Assembly: GCA_030248065.1 (NCBI GenBank)
Contig: JASAMV010006222.1
Coordinates: 1-64,000 of the forward strand
Direction of reading: 5' to 3'
Length of the DNA stretch: 64,000 bases
DNA from: Rhynchonema sp. JSB1_4
Taxonomy: Eukaryota > Nematoda > Chromadorea > Monhysterida > Xyalidae
Translations under genes and position numbers: made by a program
Shown here: in pieces, positions 1 through 12,044 of the stretch
Position numbering within the stretch: the first letter of the stretch is position 1
Layout: each line of letters opens with the position of its first letter
The notes under the pieces: generated by a model
What the model was told of the DNA's origin: nothing
Seen by the model: the letters and a program-made list of their open reading frames with translations, nothing else
Databases searched by the model: none

Positions 1-642
1 TCGCCTATACTAAATTTTTTGAAAAAAAAAGCTAGTAAATTTTCAAATTTGTCGCCTAAAAGCTACTAAATTTTGCATGGCCAAAAAAAACTAGTAAAAT
101 GGCTTTTCAGCGGAAGTTACTAAATTTTTGATTTTACTAGCTTCTTGCTTAACTAGCCCATTTTGAAAAAATAAACCCTGATTTCAACAAACCCCTTTTT
201 GGGTGTTTCAGGGGTATTTCAAGGAACAATTTTTTCAGACCCTGGGTGAGTGATTTAAATGAGCCCCCTTGAAATGGGGTCAGAGTGATCTCATAGAAGC
301 CCCCGCCCCCGGTACCGTAAAACCTAAAATACAAGGGGGGGGGGCTGTTTTTTACTGACCCTTTTAAGGTGGCTGTATTTTTTGGGGGGGGCTCTTTTTG
401 GGGGGCTCGATAACCCCCGGAAACGGGCCGGGAAGTCGGCCCGGCCCGGCCCGGCCCGGTGGAGGGCTGCAGGTCGGCCCGGCCTGGCCCGTTTTGGCTT
501 GCCTTGAGGTCGGCCGGGCCCGGTCAGCCAAATTTCAAGGGCTGAAAACTAAAAAAGTCCAAAAAGCTGAAAAAAATTCGAAAATTTTCTGCAGAATACT
601 TGTTTTCACTGGTACAGCTGGGGAGAAGGGTAGGTAGGTAGG

Positions 643-2880
643 CAGTGTAGTGGCAGGCCCATGTGTGGGAGGTAAGTATGATGCGGGGTTGGGACCGGAA
701 GCGTGAGAGGTATGATTTTGGTCACCCAAAAAGGCGAAAAAACACCGTTTTTGTGATACAATTTTGGCCAAAAATTGAGGTAAAAATAGTACTTTTTCAA
801 AATTTTCGCCGAAAATCGCCTAAAAATAGGTATTATGGGTGGGTTTGCGCGCGGAGCGCGCGATTTTTGGGAAAATAAGGTCGAAAAACACCGATTTTTG
901 CCTTAAAAAGGTATAAAATTGCTTGTGAGAGGTATGATTTGGAGTTGTGAGAGGTAAGTACTCAACCCCCCCCCCCTCGGGTTTTGTGGTAGGTAAGTAC
1001 TGAGAGGGGGGGTAACCCCCCCCCCCCCAGCCACTACTATGGCCCCCCCAAAATAGAGCCCCCCAAAAAATACAGCCCCCCTAATAGGGGTCAGTGAAAA
1101 AATAGAGCCCCCCCCCCCAAAAAAAATACAGCTCCCCCAACTTGGAATTCCCCGCTTGTCGGTCGTAAAGTCAAGTTCTTGTGTAAGACACCTTGTGTAC
1201 AACGTTTGTGGTTGAGTATATGATGCCATAGTAGTGGCTGGGGGGGGGGGGGGGGGGGGTTGGGGGTTACCGTATTGTCGGAAATAGAACCCGGGGGGTC
1301 TATTTTTTCACTGGGGTCATTTTGGGGGGTTCAATTTACCGTAAAACCTAAAATACAAGGGGGGGCTGTATTTTTTCACTGACCCCTTTTAGGGGGGGCT
1401 GTATTTTTGGGGGGGGGGGGCTGTATTTTTTCGCTGCCCAAAATCTCAAAAAAATGTTCCAAAAATACCCCTAAAATGGAGTTCTGTCAGGCTGTTACTG
1501 GTCATTATTGAGTGTTTTTAGGTGCAGATCTTCCATAAAAGGCTTTACGTCATCATATACTCAACCACAAACGTTGTACACAAGGTGTCTTATACAGGAA
1601 CTTCACTTTACGACCCCAAGCGGGGGAATTCCAAGTTGGGGGGGGGGGCTGTATTTTTGGGGGGCTCTATTTTTTCACTGACCCCTTTTAGGGGGGGCTG
1701 TATTTTTGGGGGGCTCTATTTTTGGGGGGGGGGGGCTCTATTTTAGGGAATACGGTATGGGGGGTCCAGTATTGGGGGGGTTATATTTTTCATTTGGCCT
1801 CCCGACGAAAAAAATCAGGGTTAATAATGCCCATAAAAATGGCTTGTTTTCGGTATGTTCTACCTTTAACAGCGTCGATTATGCTTAAAAAGCTGTATTT
1901 TGTTGTGTACGCAAGCTTAAACAACGTTTGACACAACAACACAGCCTTACCATACCACTAATCTGTGGTACGGTGAAGGTTGGGGCTGGGGATGGGGTTC
2001 TATTAATGGGGGGTCAATTAATGTGGGTTCTATTTTTGATTTCGAGCCATTTAGGGGGGGTTCAATTAATGGGGGGGGGGTTGGGGTGAATTAATGGGGG
2101 GTTCTATTTCCTACAATACGGTACCCCTCTCAGTACTTACCTACCACAAAACCCGAGGGGGTTGGGGGGTTGAGTACTTACCTCTCACAACTCCAAATCA
2201 TACCTCTCACAAGCAGTGCTGTGGCTACTTTTGCGGGGCGGGTAGGGTACATAGGTGGAAAAAATCGGGGCGGGTAGGGGGTAGTGTACCTGGGATTTTG
2301 GGGGGGGGGGGAATCCGGTTTGGGGGGGCGGGTAGGGTACAACACAAGTTTTTTCGCGTGCCTGTTTTTATGTACTAAAAAGTACATATATCGCGCGCAG
2401 CGCGAAATTTTTTGCACTTTTTAGGGTTTTCGGTCGAAATTTGGGCATTTTTTGACCGAAAAATGGGCATTTTGGGGGTAAAAATCGGGGCGGGTAGGGG
2501 GGTAGGGTACAAGAGCGGGGCGGGTAGGGGGGTAGCGTACCAGGCCGGGGCGGGTAGGGTCCCATTGGGGGCCCCCACCCCCCCCCCCCCAGCCACAGCA
2601 CTGCTCACAAGCAATTTTATACCTTTTTAAGGCCAAAATCGGTGTTTTTCGACCTTATTTTCCCAAAAATCGCGCGCTCCGCGTGCAAACCCACCCATAA
2701 TACCTATTTTTAGGCGAAAATTTTGAAAAAGTACTATTTTTACCTCAATTTTTGGCCAAAATTGTATCACAAAAACGGTGTTTTTTCGCCTTTTTGGATT
2801 ACCAAAATCATACCTCTCACGCTTCCGGTCCCAATCCCGCATCATACTTACCTCCCACACATGGGCCTGCCACTACACTG
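643..2880. repeat. Composite inverted repeat, hAT-like ends
   Basis: Within the left arm, 643-1,010 and 2,120-2,880 are themselves inverted copies. Both outer ends read CAGTGTAGTGGCAGGCCC inwards. The middle is filled with other MITE fragments, including CCGTAAAACCTAAAATAC-type ends and G runs. I found no matching 8-bp flank, so this may be two elements rather than one. The mirror lies at about 29,540-31,830. Confidence 0.6.
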
Positions 2881-5487
2881 GGGGGGGGGCTCTTATTTTA
2901 GGGAATACGGTACAGAGGTCGCAATCGGGCCGGGTTTGGCCGGCCCGGCCCGGCCCGAGCCCCCAAATCTCCGGCCCGGCCCGACCCGTACCCCCAAATC
3001 TCCGGCCCGGCCCGGCCCGAACCCCCAAATCTCCGGCCCGGCCCGGCCCGAATTTTTGGCTCAGATTTTAACCCAATTTTGTCATAATTTTTGCGATTTT
3101 TTAATCTATTTTTTTGGTTGAAAATTTATTCAAAAGTCGCCAGATAGACAATACCAATGGTGTGGCTGGGGGTGGGGGTCCCCCCTAGGTACAGTAGGTA
3201 GGTAAGGTAGATGACGCGCCGTCCTGGTACAGTACCGTATTGTCGGAAATAGAACCCCCCCATTAATTGACCCCCCCCATTAATTGAACCCCCCCTAAAT
3301 GGCTCGTAATCAAAAATAGAACCCCCCCATTAATTGACCCCCCCATTAATAGAACCCCACCCCCAACCTTCACCGTACCACAGATTAGTGGTATGGTAGG
3401 GGCCGTGTTGTTGTGTCAAACGTTGTTTAAGCTTGCGTACACAACAGAATACAGCTTTTTAAGCATAATCGACGCTGTTAAAGGTAGAAAATACCGAAAA
3501 CAAGCCATTTTTAAGGGCATTATTAACAATGATTTTTTTCGTCGGGGGGCCAAATGAAAAATATAACCCCCCCAATAATTGACCCCCCCATAAATTGAAC
3601 CCCCCCCCAAAATGACCCCAGTGAAAAAATAGACCCCCCGGGTCAGAGGTCGCAATCGGGCCGGCCCGACCTCGGGCCGGGCCGGGCCGGGCCGGGCCGC
3701 GATTTTGGGCTTTTGGCTGGGGCCGGGCCGGGCCGGAGATTTGGAGGGTCGGGCCGGGCCGGGCCGGGCACCCCGGCCCGAAGCTTCTGAAGTGACTTAT
3801 TTTACTGAAAAAGTAGGGTGTTTTTTGTCCAAAATACTAAAATTTCGGACGGATTCAGCAAGCAAGTGATCAGTATTGTCCAGTCGTGTGGCTACCCAGG
3901 CGTGCAATCAACCTACTGTACCACCAGAAAGGCCTGAAATCAACCTACCTACTGTACCGACCGGCCGAGCTAGGGGGGAACAAAATTTTTTATGTCCAAG
4001 TTTAGATGAAAATGTACTCTAAAACCCTCAAAATTTTTCGATTATTTGGAATGAAAAATATGGATTTTATACCATTTTGAGCCAACAATCGCAACCTACT
4101 GTACCAGCCGGGGGGCGGCGATCTACCTACTGTACCAGGATGGCGCCTTGGCGCGTCATCTACCTACTGTACCTAGGGGGGGCGGGGGACCCCCCAGCCA
4201 CACCATTGCCCATTGATATTGTCTATCTGGCGACTTTTTCATGGAAAACAATGAAATTTCAACAAAAACATTGATTCAAAAATCGCAAAAATTTTGACAA
4301 AAATTGGGTTAAAATCTGAGCCAAAAATTCGGGCCGGGCCGGAGATTTGGGGGTTCGGGCCGGGCCGGGCCGGAGATTTGGGGGTACGGGTCGGGCCGGG
4401 CCGGGCCGGAGATTTGGGGGCTCGGGCCGGGCCGGGCCGGCCCGATTGCGACCTCTGCCCCGGGTTCAGTGTAGTTCCTGGGGGGGGGGGGGGGGGGGGG
4501 TCCCCCCCCCCCCTAAGGTACACTAACCGCCGCGACCAAGGTACACTAGTACACTAACCGCCGCGTCAGGTACACTAACCGCCTCAACTTTTGCCTAAAA
4601 TGGCCATTTTTAGGCCTAAAATGGGCATTTTTAGGCCTAAAATGTGTGATTTTTAGGTCAATGTTCTCAAAAGTCGCCAAAATACCCTTGTTCTGAAGAA
4701 TTTTTTCCAAAAAGGGGTAAAAATAGGTCAAATTTTCTACCTCAAAAAGTGACTTTTTCCTGATTTTGGGTCTTCCCCCCCCCCCCCGCCCCCCCCCCCA
4801 GGGAGGTACACTAACCGCCTCACGGAAAAAAGGGGTAGGTACACTAACCGCCGCGCCGGACCAGGAACTACACTGCCCGGGTTCTATTTCCGACAATACG
4901 GTAGGTAGGTCGCCGCCCCCCGGCTGGTACAGTAAGTTGCTATTTTTGGCTCAAAATGGTATAAAATCGATATTTTTCACTCCAAATAATCGAAAAATCG
5001 CGCACTACGCGTACGCGCGAAATGAGGGTTTTAGAGTGCATTTTCATCTAAATTTAGACATAAAAAATTTTGTTCCCCCCAAGCTCGGCCGGTACTAGGT
5101 TGATTGCAGGCCTTTCTGGTGGTACAGTAGGTTGATTGCACGCCTGGGTAGCCACACCACTGGACAATACTGATCACTTACTTGCTGAATCCGTCAGAAA
5201 TTTTAGTATTTTTGACAAAAAAACCCTACTTTTTCAGTAAAATAAGTCACTTCAGAAGCTTCGGGCCGGGGTGCCCGGCCCGGCCCGACCCGAGCCAAAA
5301 GCCCAAAATCGCGGCCCGGCCCGGCCCGGACCGAGCTCGGGCCGGCCCGATTGCGACCTCTGATGAGTGCACTGCACAAAATATTTTTTCGGAGACTCAA
5401 TTTCTCTTTCATTAGAACGTGGAGGAAGGGAACAAGCCAGCCAGCTGCATCATGAGCTGACGGACGACGAGCGTGATGGACGGCCTG
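2881..5487. other. Gene-free MITE debris, structurally different between arms
   Basis: The stretch holds GC-rich blocks ending in GAGGTCGCAATCGGGCC (about 2,918-3,055, 3,646-3,785, 4,330-4,455 and 5,260-5,363). It also has GTACAGTAGGTAGGT motifs, CACTAACCGCC motifs (4,520-4,850), and fragments ending CCACACCACTG. The counterpart in the right arm (27,100-29,540) has the same blocks in a partly different arrangement. I see no gene. Confidence 0.7.
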
Positions 5488-6144
5488 TATAGTCCAGACG
5501 TGCTCATGATACGACTTTTTTAAAGCTTGCTTGGCCAGCTTAAAAAATGCGCCGGTTAAAGGCAGTCTACGGGAGGTTGTCACTCAGCCCCCGAATACCG
5601 TAACCCACCGCAAGCGAGATCGTTGCGAGAACCTTGCTGATCGCTGCTTATCGACGCGTGTATTAGCGGCAGCAAGCTGGAAATTGTCATCATGCGCGTC
5701 GATCCCCAAAACTTGGAAATGTTGGTTGGTGTTGGCGCTAACACGCAAAACATAGATAAAAACCAAAATGGTCTCGACACGATCCTTGCAGATCAAAATT
5801 ACGGTGGGTTACGGTATTCGGGGGCTGAGTGACAACCTCCCGTAGACTGCCTTTACACGGGTTTTCGCAAACAAAAGAAAGAGATTGGGCGAAGAGACAT
5901 GATGACAAGTTATAGCTGGCTGACCTCAATTTGTTGCGTGCTTACGCGAACAACAACGTCGTTCAACACACAAATGTTTTGGGAGTCAAAAGGGAATTTA
6001 CGCACCGAGGTGAAGAGCGTGTTTTTAAAAAATACATGCGTTTCTCTTTCTTTCATTTCCGAAATACGTGGAACCGGAACATTATTGAATCCGTTCAAGT
6101 CAACTTCAAAATAGGTCGTCTCATGAGTTCGTGGTTGGACTATA
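5488..6144. mobile_element. TA-type MITE (360 bp) split by a second MITE
   Basis: The ends are TATAGTCCAGACGTGCTCAT on the left and an inverted TATAGTCCAACCACGAACTC on the right. Without the 295-bp insert plus its TA duplication it is 360 bp, exactly the length of the copy at 55,611-55,970 in the receptor gene. TA duplications and fold-back ends suggest a Tc1/mariner-type non-autonomous element. There is no transposase. Confidence 0.8.
5559..5853. mobile_element. 295-bp TA MITE, left arm only
   Basis: It has perfect 52-bp terminal inverted repeats (5,559-5,610 and 5,802-5,853, starting AAGGCAGTCTACGGG) and is flanked by TA at 5,557-5,558 and 5,854-5,855. The equivalent place in the right arm (about 27,006) reads straight through as an empty site with one TA. 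This fits a Tc1/mariner-type MITE that inserted into the older 360-bp element in one arm only. The perfect ends argue for a recent insertion. Confidence 0.92.
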
Positions 6145-7321
6145 CGCAGACCTGAACAGCACTGGGGCTAAAAGCGGTGCGATCTGAACAGGGCTGAGGC
6201 TGAAGAGAGGTGTGGGATGGATAGGACTGAGGCTGAAGGGATGCGGGCTGAATGGGACTGGGGCTGTGTCAGTGTTGGGGCGGGGGTTTGGGGGTTAGCC
6301 CCCAGTACAGTAGGTATTCTCCCTCGCCTGGTACAGTGGGTGGAATTCCTAAAACAAAGTCAAGCTCACCGTAAAGCTCAACGTCAAAGTTCAAAGTTAG
6401 ATGTTTCGGCGTCACGCTGGCTCGTGCAGCAGACGCAATTTTCTAAACGAAGGGTCAACTTTGGCGCATTATTGTGCAAGACTGGATGCTTATCTAGCCA
6501 AAATATTATTATGGGGATGTAACAGAAGCGTTTTGTTAGAGTATTTCTGGGTTTCATGAATTTCTGAAAAGAGGCAAAGAAATGAACAGACGATCACCAA
6601 CGGGGGTGCAAAAAAATTTTGACTGCGGTCAAAGATCGCCACATTATTTCAATACCATGAGTCAGAAATCATTATAACTCGGAAATAATCTACTGAAACG
6701 CTTGTGCTACGTCCTTAAAATAACAGTGTCATGAGAAACGCATCCAATCATGCACAATGGTGCGTCAAAGTTGACCCTTCGTTTAGAAAATCGCGTCTGC
6801 TGCACGAACCAGCGTGACGTTGAACTTTGACGTTGAGCTTGACGGTGAGCTTGACTTTGTTTTGTGAATTCCAGCCAGTAGGTATCCCACCGGCACCGAT
6901 GATTGGCATGGTACAGCAGGTTTCCCCCGATTTTTACCCCAGTACAGCAGGTATCCCCCTGCCGCCGATTTTGCCCCAAAAGTGCCTATTTTCGACCAAA
7001 ATGGCCAAAAGTAGCGTAAAATCGATGGTTTTTACTTCAAAATGCCCGAAACTCACTTCGTTTTCACACGATTCCACACATAATGAAAACATTCAAATTT
7101 TTCACCCAAAGACCTAACCCCCACCCCCAACCCCCCAGGCCATCGGCTCTGGTATTGGGCGCACAATGACTATATAAGAATCCACCCAATAATTTTCCTG
7201 AATGGTAAGGCACGTCTCGCTGCAGATCACAAGCGTTCTATTTATATTTTTTCCAAAACATTTCTTGCGATATTACAGGCCCAAGCCAAAAAAAGATAAA
7301 AAAACGAAAAATATTTTCTTC
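6145..7321. other. Gene-free stretch, mosaic with right arm
   Basis: It contains a short degenerate (CTGAACAGGGCTGAGG)-like array at 6,155-6,260 and an inverted pair built on CTAAACGAAGGGTCAACTTT (6,340-6,520 and 6,715-6,870). The rest is AT-rich filler. The right-arm counterpart (25,530-26,670) carries indels, including a lost block next to the CAGCAGGTTTCCCCC motif. No coding sequence recognised. Confidence 0.6.
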
Positions 7322-7399
7322 GCTATCGGGAGTCGAACCCACTAGCTCTGGCACTGGCATTGCAAGCTAAAGCGCTGCCGCTGAGCCAAGCTGCCGACA
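7322..7399 (-). pseudogene. tRNA-like relic (left arm)
   Basis: On the minus strand there is an A-box-like TGGCTCAGCGGCAG and, about 50 nt on, a good B box GGTTCGACTCC inside a T-arm with a GGG/CCC core. A loop TTGCAAT in the right place would give anticodon GCA. Acceptor strands do not pair and the variable region is long, so this is a decayed tRNA or the head of a tRNA-derived SINE. A T7 run follows on the same strand. Confidence 0.45.
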
Positions 7400-7909
7400 C
7401 AGTCACAGCACTGAAAGGTACAATAAGAAAAATCGCAGGCGCGATTTTGGAAAAATTGTCCCGTCCACAGAAAAAAGTGCCAATTTTTTGCCTCGAAAAA
7501 GGCCATTTTTGGACATTTCAGCCCATTTTGGGCAACTTTTTTTTATTAAAAAAAAGCAAAATCTGAGTTTCAAAAAAAATTTTTTCTTTAAATTTTTTAA
7601 TTAACCACTTTTTTTGAAACAACCCTGTGCATTATGCTACAAAATTGGCCGAAAAATAGGTATAATCTTTCGTTATTATATTGGTCCAAATACCCAGTCA
7701 ACGTGCGATCCAGTTACTCCTAGCTAAGGTCGAAATCCCGCAATTCACCTTGAAAATGCAAAGAAAGAGAAATCAGACGTCACACGCCACGTATGAAAAT
7801 CAAAAGCTTTCGTTGTTTTCATTCATTTCTCTCTGCATCTCGACGAGCCAATCAAGAAAGTCGACTATTTCGCCCACTCTTCCTCACCCGACCCAAAGCA
7901 TCATATCTA

Positions 7910-8178
7910 TACTAAATTTCTAATTTCGTTGCCTCATGTACTTTTACAGACGCAGGAAAACTCCCGTTCGAAGTCGAAGCAGGCAACAAGCTCAACACAC
8001 AGTCAACAAGCCACGCAGCTGACACACACAGCTTGTGCGACTGAAACATTCGAAACGCACACGAGCCAGCAGCGTGGCTTGTTGACTGTGTGTTGAGTTT
8101 GTTGCCTGCTTCGACTTCGAACGGGAGTTTTCCTGCGTCTGTAAAAATGCGTGAGGCAATGAAATTAGAAACTTACTA
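7910..8178. mobile_element. 269-bp fold-back MITE (left arm)
   Basis: Long inverted repeats of roughly 100 bp start TACTAAATTTC / TAGTAAGTTTC. Inside them is the mirrored pair around ACTCAACACACAGTCAACAAG. TA flanks lie at 7,908-7,909 and 8,179-8,180. A third copy of the host sequence at 32,613-32,997 lacks it and keeps one TA, which defines the insertion exactly. Tc1/mariner-type. Confidence 0.9.
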
Positions 8179-8694
8179 TACAAGCCTCAAATTTATTCAG
8201 CTGAAAGCAAGCAACGAGCAAGCGGCACGATTAGTAATCGTCCTTGGCCAGCTTTAACCTTGGTGGACCGAGGTGCAACGGCTGACCACCGATGTCGGCC
8301 GTTAGCGTGGATCATGGAATGGTGCCATCGACGAGCTCTTGAAGTTTAGTTCTCCTTAGACATTCTGTAAAAAGAACAAAATAAATATCTTCGGGTTTTG
8401 GTGCTCAATTTATCTTTGATAGTTGAGCAGATTATAGTATTTCCACAGAATCTATCACACGATGATGTATGAGCACAAAAGCTATTTTTTAATCCGTGTG
8501 CACTGTAAAAAAAGAAAAAAAACGAAGGGAAGACGGCTGAAATCCAATGCATTTAATTTTGCCTTTACATCATATTTGAGTTGTTATTAGTAAACCTGAA
8601 AATTCTGTGCTGGACCAATTTAACCTTCATCATCACGTGGTCAGCCAAGAACCAGACGGCCAGGATGCCAACGGGGTTTTGCGTGTATAAGCAT

Positions 8695-8930
8695 AGGAAC
8701 ACCATATCTCCCTATGTTTTGTACACAAAAATGGTGTTCGACGTGTATTTGATAGGAACACCATATCTCCCTATGCTTTGTACACAAAAATGGTGTTCGA
8801 CGTGTATTTGATAGGAACACCATGTCTCCCTATGTTTTGCACACAAAAATGGTGTTCGACGTGTATTTGATAGGAACACCATGTCTCCCTATGTTTTGCA
8901 CACAAAAATGGTGTTCGACGTGTATTTGAT
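8695..8930. repeat. 59-bp tandem repeat, 4 units (left arm)
   Basis: AGGAAC recurs at 8,695, 8,754, 8,813 and 8,872, and a variant at 8,931, giving a strict 59-bp period. Every unit contains GAACACCAT and, inverted, ATGGTGTTC about 30 bp apart, so each unit can fold. Units differ by a few bases (CCATATCTCC versus CCATGTCTCC). The period is not a multiple of three, so the open frame here is not a repeat protein. Confidence 0.95.
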
Positions 8931-9333
8931 ACGAACACCATCATATCTCATTGGGTGATGGTGATACACGATGATGAGTGGCTCAGAGAGAGATTGTTCA
9001 AAAATTATTGTAAATTGAAACGGTGGAAAATGAAGTGAATTGGTACTTTTTCTCAAAAACACTCCTTGTTTTTATCGTGGATGGACAAATAACTACGCAG
9101 TGCAAGTACATTTTTTTGTAACCAATCAGAATTATTTTTAGAGGACACATGGGCTGCCAATACTTGCATTGCAGTTATTTGTTCACAAACTACACAACCA
9201 ATCATTTTTTCCTTGTAAAGTTGGTCAGGTTTTCAATTTCAAAATTCAAACAAGGCGACGGGAAGCGAAAAAACGATCGGGCAGCCCAGTTGAAACATCA
9301 TTGCAGTTTTATACTTGTTTGCATTGCATTATA

Positions 9334-9496
9334 CCGTAAAAACCTAAATAGAGCCCCCCCCCGGAATAGAGCCCCCCTCGGAATATCGATCGAAAATAAC
9401 ACCGGATTTGGAACGCTCTCGGTGAGAAACGAAAATAATTTTTTGAAAATTGGGTCAGTGAGTTAATAGAGCCCCCTTGTATTTAGGTTTTTACGG
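9334..9496. mobile_element. 163-bp TA MITE, CCGTAAAAACC family (left arm)
   Basis: Inverted ends CCGTAAAAACCTAAATA are flanked by TA at 9,332-9,333 and 9,497-9,498. Fragments of this family (AATAGAGCCCCC next to CCGTAAAACC) are scattered through both arms. One full copy is private to the right arm (28,528-28,679). Confidence 0.85.
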
Positions 9497-10350
9497 TATG
9501 TGTAGTTTTTCCGTATTATATTGGTCCAAACACCCACTCAACGTGCGATCCAGTTGCTCCTAGCTAAGGTCGAAATTATGCGATTGACCTTGAAAATGCA
9601 AAGAAAGAGAAAATCAGACGTCACACGCCACGTAAGATTCCGGCGCACGAAACAATGTTTCAGGCTTCTGGTGACGTTGGCGGCGTGCATGTCACCTGTG
9701 ATTCCTCTTTCTTTCCATTTTCAAGGGGGAATCGTGGATTTCGATCTCAGCTGCGAGTTGGCTTACAACGTTGACACGGCTTCCTTTACCTTGCTGCAAC
9801 CTTCCAGAGGCTGGGTAGGGGGTATGGGTGGGCACAATACCCAATACCAATACCACCCAATCAGAGGTCGCAATCGGGCCGGGTTTGGCCGGCCCGGCCC
9901 GGCCCGAGCCCCCAAATCTCTGGCCCGGCCCGGCCCGGCCCGGCCCGACCCGTACCTACCCCCAAATCTCCGGCCCGGCCCGGCCCGAACCCCCAAATCT
10001 CCGGCCCGGCCCGGCCCGGCCCGAATTTTTGGCTCAGATTTTAACCCAATTTTGTCATAATTTTTGCGATTTTTTAATCTATTTTTTTGGTTGAAAATTC
10101 ATTCAAAAGTCGCCAGATAGACAATACCAATGGTGTGGCTGGGGGTGGGGGTCCCCCCTACCCTAGGTACAGTAGGTAGGTAAGGTAGATGACGCGCCGT
10201 CCTGGTACAGTAGGTAGGTCGCCGCCCCCCGGCTGGTACAGTAAGTTGCTATTTTTGGCTCAAAATGGTATAAAATCGATATTTTTCACTCCAAATAATC
10301 GAAAAATCGCGCACTACGCGCGAAATGAGGGTTTTAGAGTGCATTTTCAT

Positions 10351-10526
10351 CAGAGGTCGCAATCGGGCCGGGTTTGGCCGGCCCGGCCCGGCCCGAGCCC
10401 CCAAATCTCCGGCCCGGCCCGGCCCGGCCCGACCCGTACCCCCAAATCTCCGGCCCGGCCCGGCCCGAACCCCCAAATCTCCGGCCCGGCCCGGCCCGAG
10501 GTCGGGCCGGCCCGATTGCGACCTCT
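10351..10526. mobile_element. GC-rich fold-back element (GGCCCGGCCC family)
   Basis: It begins CAGAGGTCGCAATCGGGCC and ends with the inverted GGCCCGATTGCGACCTCT. The interior is an array of GGCCCGGCCCG blocks separated by CCCCCAAATCTCC spacers. Flanks give no clear target duplication here, but the copy at 27,209-27,543 has a 7/8 match of 8 bp, suggesting a hAT relative. Confidence 0.7.
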
Positions 10527-10763
10527 CACCTCTGCACCCAATACCAATACCAATACCAGTGTTTGGTATTGGTATTTGGGTCTAATTCTGGTATTGGGTA
10601 TTGGTATTGAAGCTGGCCTGGTATTGGTATTGGGTATTGGTATTGGGTTTGCCCAGGTATTGGGTCAAAACCAATACCCAATACTGATCCAGAAAAACCC
10701 AATACCAAACCAATACCAAACGAATACCTGACTCAAAACCCAATACCAAACCAATACCAAACC

Positions 10764-11389
10764 CAGTGGTGTAGCTACCCAGGCGGGGCGGCAACCTACT
10801 GTACCACCCAAAATGCGGGGCGGCAACCTACCTACCGTACCAGCCGAGCTAGGGGGGGTCGTACCACTTGGGGGGGTCATCTGGAAACCGAAATTTTTTA
10901 TGTCTAAATACTGATGAAAATGTGGCCTAAAACACTAATTTCGCGCGCAGCGCGCGATTTTTCGCCTATTTGCAGACAAATATGCTAATTTTATGCAATT
11001 TTAAGCCAAAAATGAATGTTTTGGGTGAAAAGTTAGGTGGGGCGGCAACCTGCCTACTGTACCAGGGGAGGGGCGGCAACCTACCTACTGTACCAGGCGA
11101 GGGGCGGCAACCTACCTACTGTACCGAGGGGGCAGGGTTTATTTTTTCAAAATGGGCTGGTAGCAAGAAGCTAGTGGAATCAAAAATTTAGTAGCTTTTT
11201 TGCCGCTGATACGCCAATTTACTAGCTTTTTTGGCCAACATACAATTTAGTAGCTTTTAGGCTACTAAATTTGAAAAGTTACTAGCTTTTCAAAAAAATT
11301 TAGTAGCTAAAAAGCTACTAAATTTGGTAAAAAAAATCCTTTCTTGGGGGGTCCCCCCCCCACCCCCCCCCCCCCCAGCTACACCACTG
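10764..11389. mobile_element. hAT-type MITE, 626 bp (left arm)
   Basis: Inverted ends CAGTGGTGTAGCTACCC / CAGTGGTGTAGCTGGGG are flanked by a perfect 8-bp duplication ACCAAACC (10,756-10,763 and 11,390-11,397). The target was an ACCAATACC-rich simple repeat. Internally it has repeated GGGGCGGCAACCTACCTACTGTACC modules and a TAGTAGCT-rich block. No transposase. An 8-bp duplication with these ends is diagnostic of the hAT superfamily. Confidence 0.93.
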
Positions 11390-11649
11390 ACCAAACCCAA
11401 TACCAACCCAATACCAGACCAAAAACCCAATACCAAACCAATACTAAGACCAAAACCCAATACCCAATACCAATACCAACCCAATACTCAATACCAATAC
11501 CAACCCAATACCAAACCCAATACCAGGCACTTCAGTAGTATTGATCTGGTATTGGGTATTGGTATTGGTATTGGGTCTCGCCCGGTATTGGTATTGGGTA
11601 TTGGTATTGGGTCACCAATTTGGTATTGGTATTGGGTATTGGGTATTGG

Positions 11650-12044
11650 CAGTGATGTGGTTGGGGGGGTATGGGGGGGGGTTTCCCCCCCCCCCCCCCA
11701 ACTGCTAGGTAGCTTTCTTGCTCCGAAACCCATACCCCCCCCAAACTGGCTAGCTAGCTTTCTTGCTCCGGTCATCAAGTAAGAAAAGTGTTGATTTTAG
11801 TGCCAAAATGACCATTTTATGGGCCAAAATGGTCAAATTCGTTCGAATTTTCTCACACGTGCACAAAAATACGCATTTTAAGGCTTATTTTAGCATAATT
11901 TCGACCAAATTTTATACCCCTGTTTTTGACTTCTGGACCAATACCCCCCCCCCCCAAATCGGGGTACCCGGCTAGCTAGCTAGCTTTCTTGTGCCGGACC
12001 CCTCCAGCTAGCTAGCTTTCTTGCTCGGACCAACTACATCACTG
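11650..12044. mobile_element. hAT-type MITE, 395 bp (left arm)
   Basis: Ends CAGTGATGTGGTTGGGG and inverted CAGTGATGTAGTTGGTCC are flanked by a perfect 8-bp duplication GGTATTGG (11,642-11,649 and 12,045-12,052). The interior carries GCTAGCTAGCTTTCTTGC repeats. It sits in the same ACCAATACC simple repeat as its neighbour at 10,764-11,389. Confidence 0.93.

Noticed and set aside
7322..7399. Functional tRNA-Cys (anticodon GCA)
   Set aside because: The acceptor stem does not pair and the variable region is too long for Cys. Treated as a relic.
9521..10731. Pro/Arg/Gly-rich open frames of 179-180 aa over the GGCCCGGCCC and ACCAATACC repeats
   Set aside because: They are translations of GC-rich and simple repeats, open in several frames and on both strands, and mirrored in the other arm. 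No family motif.
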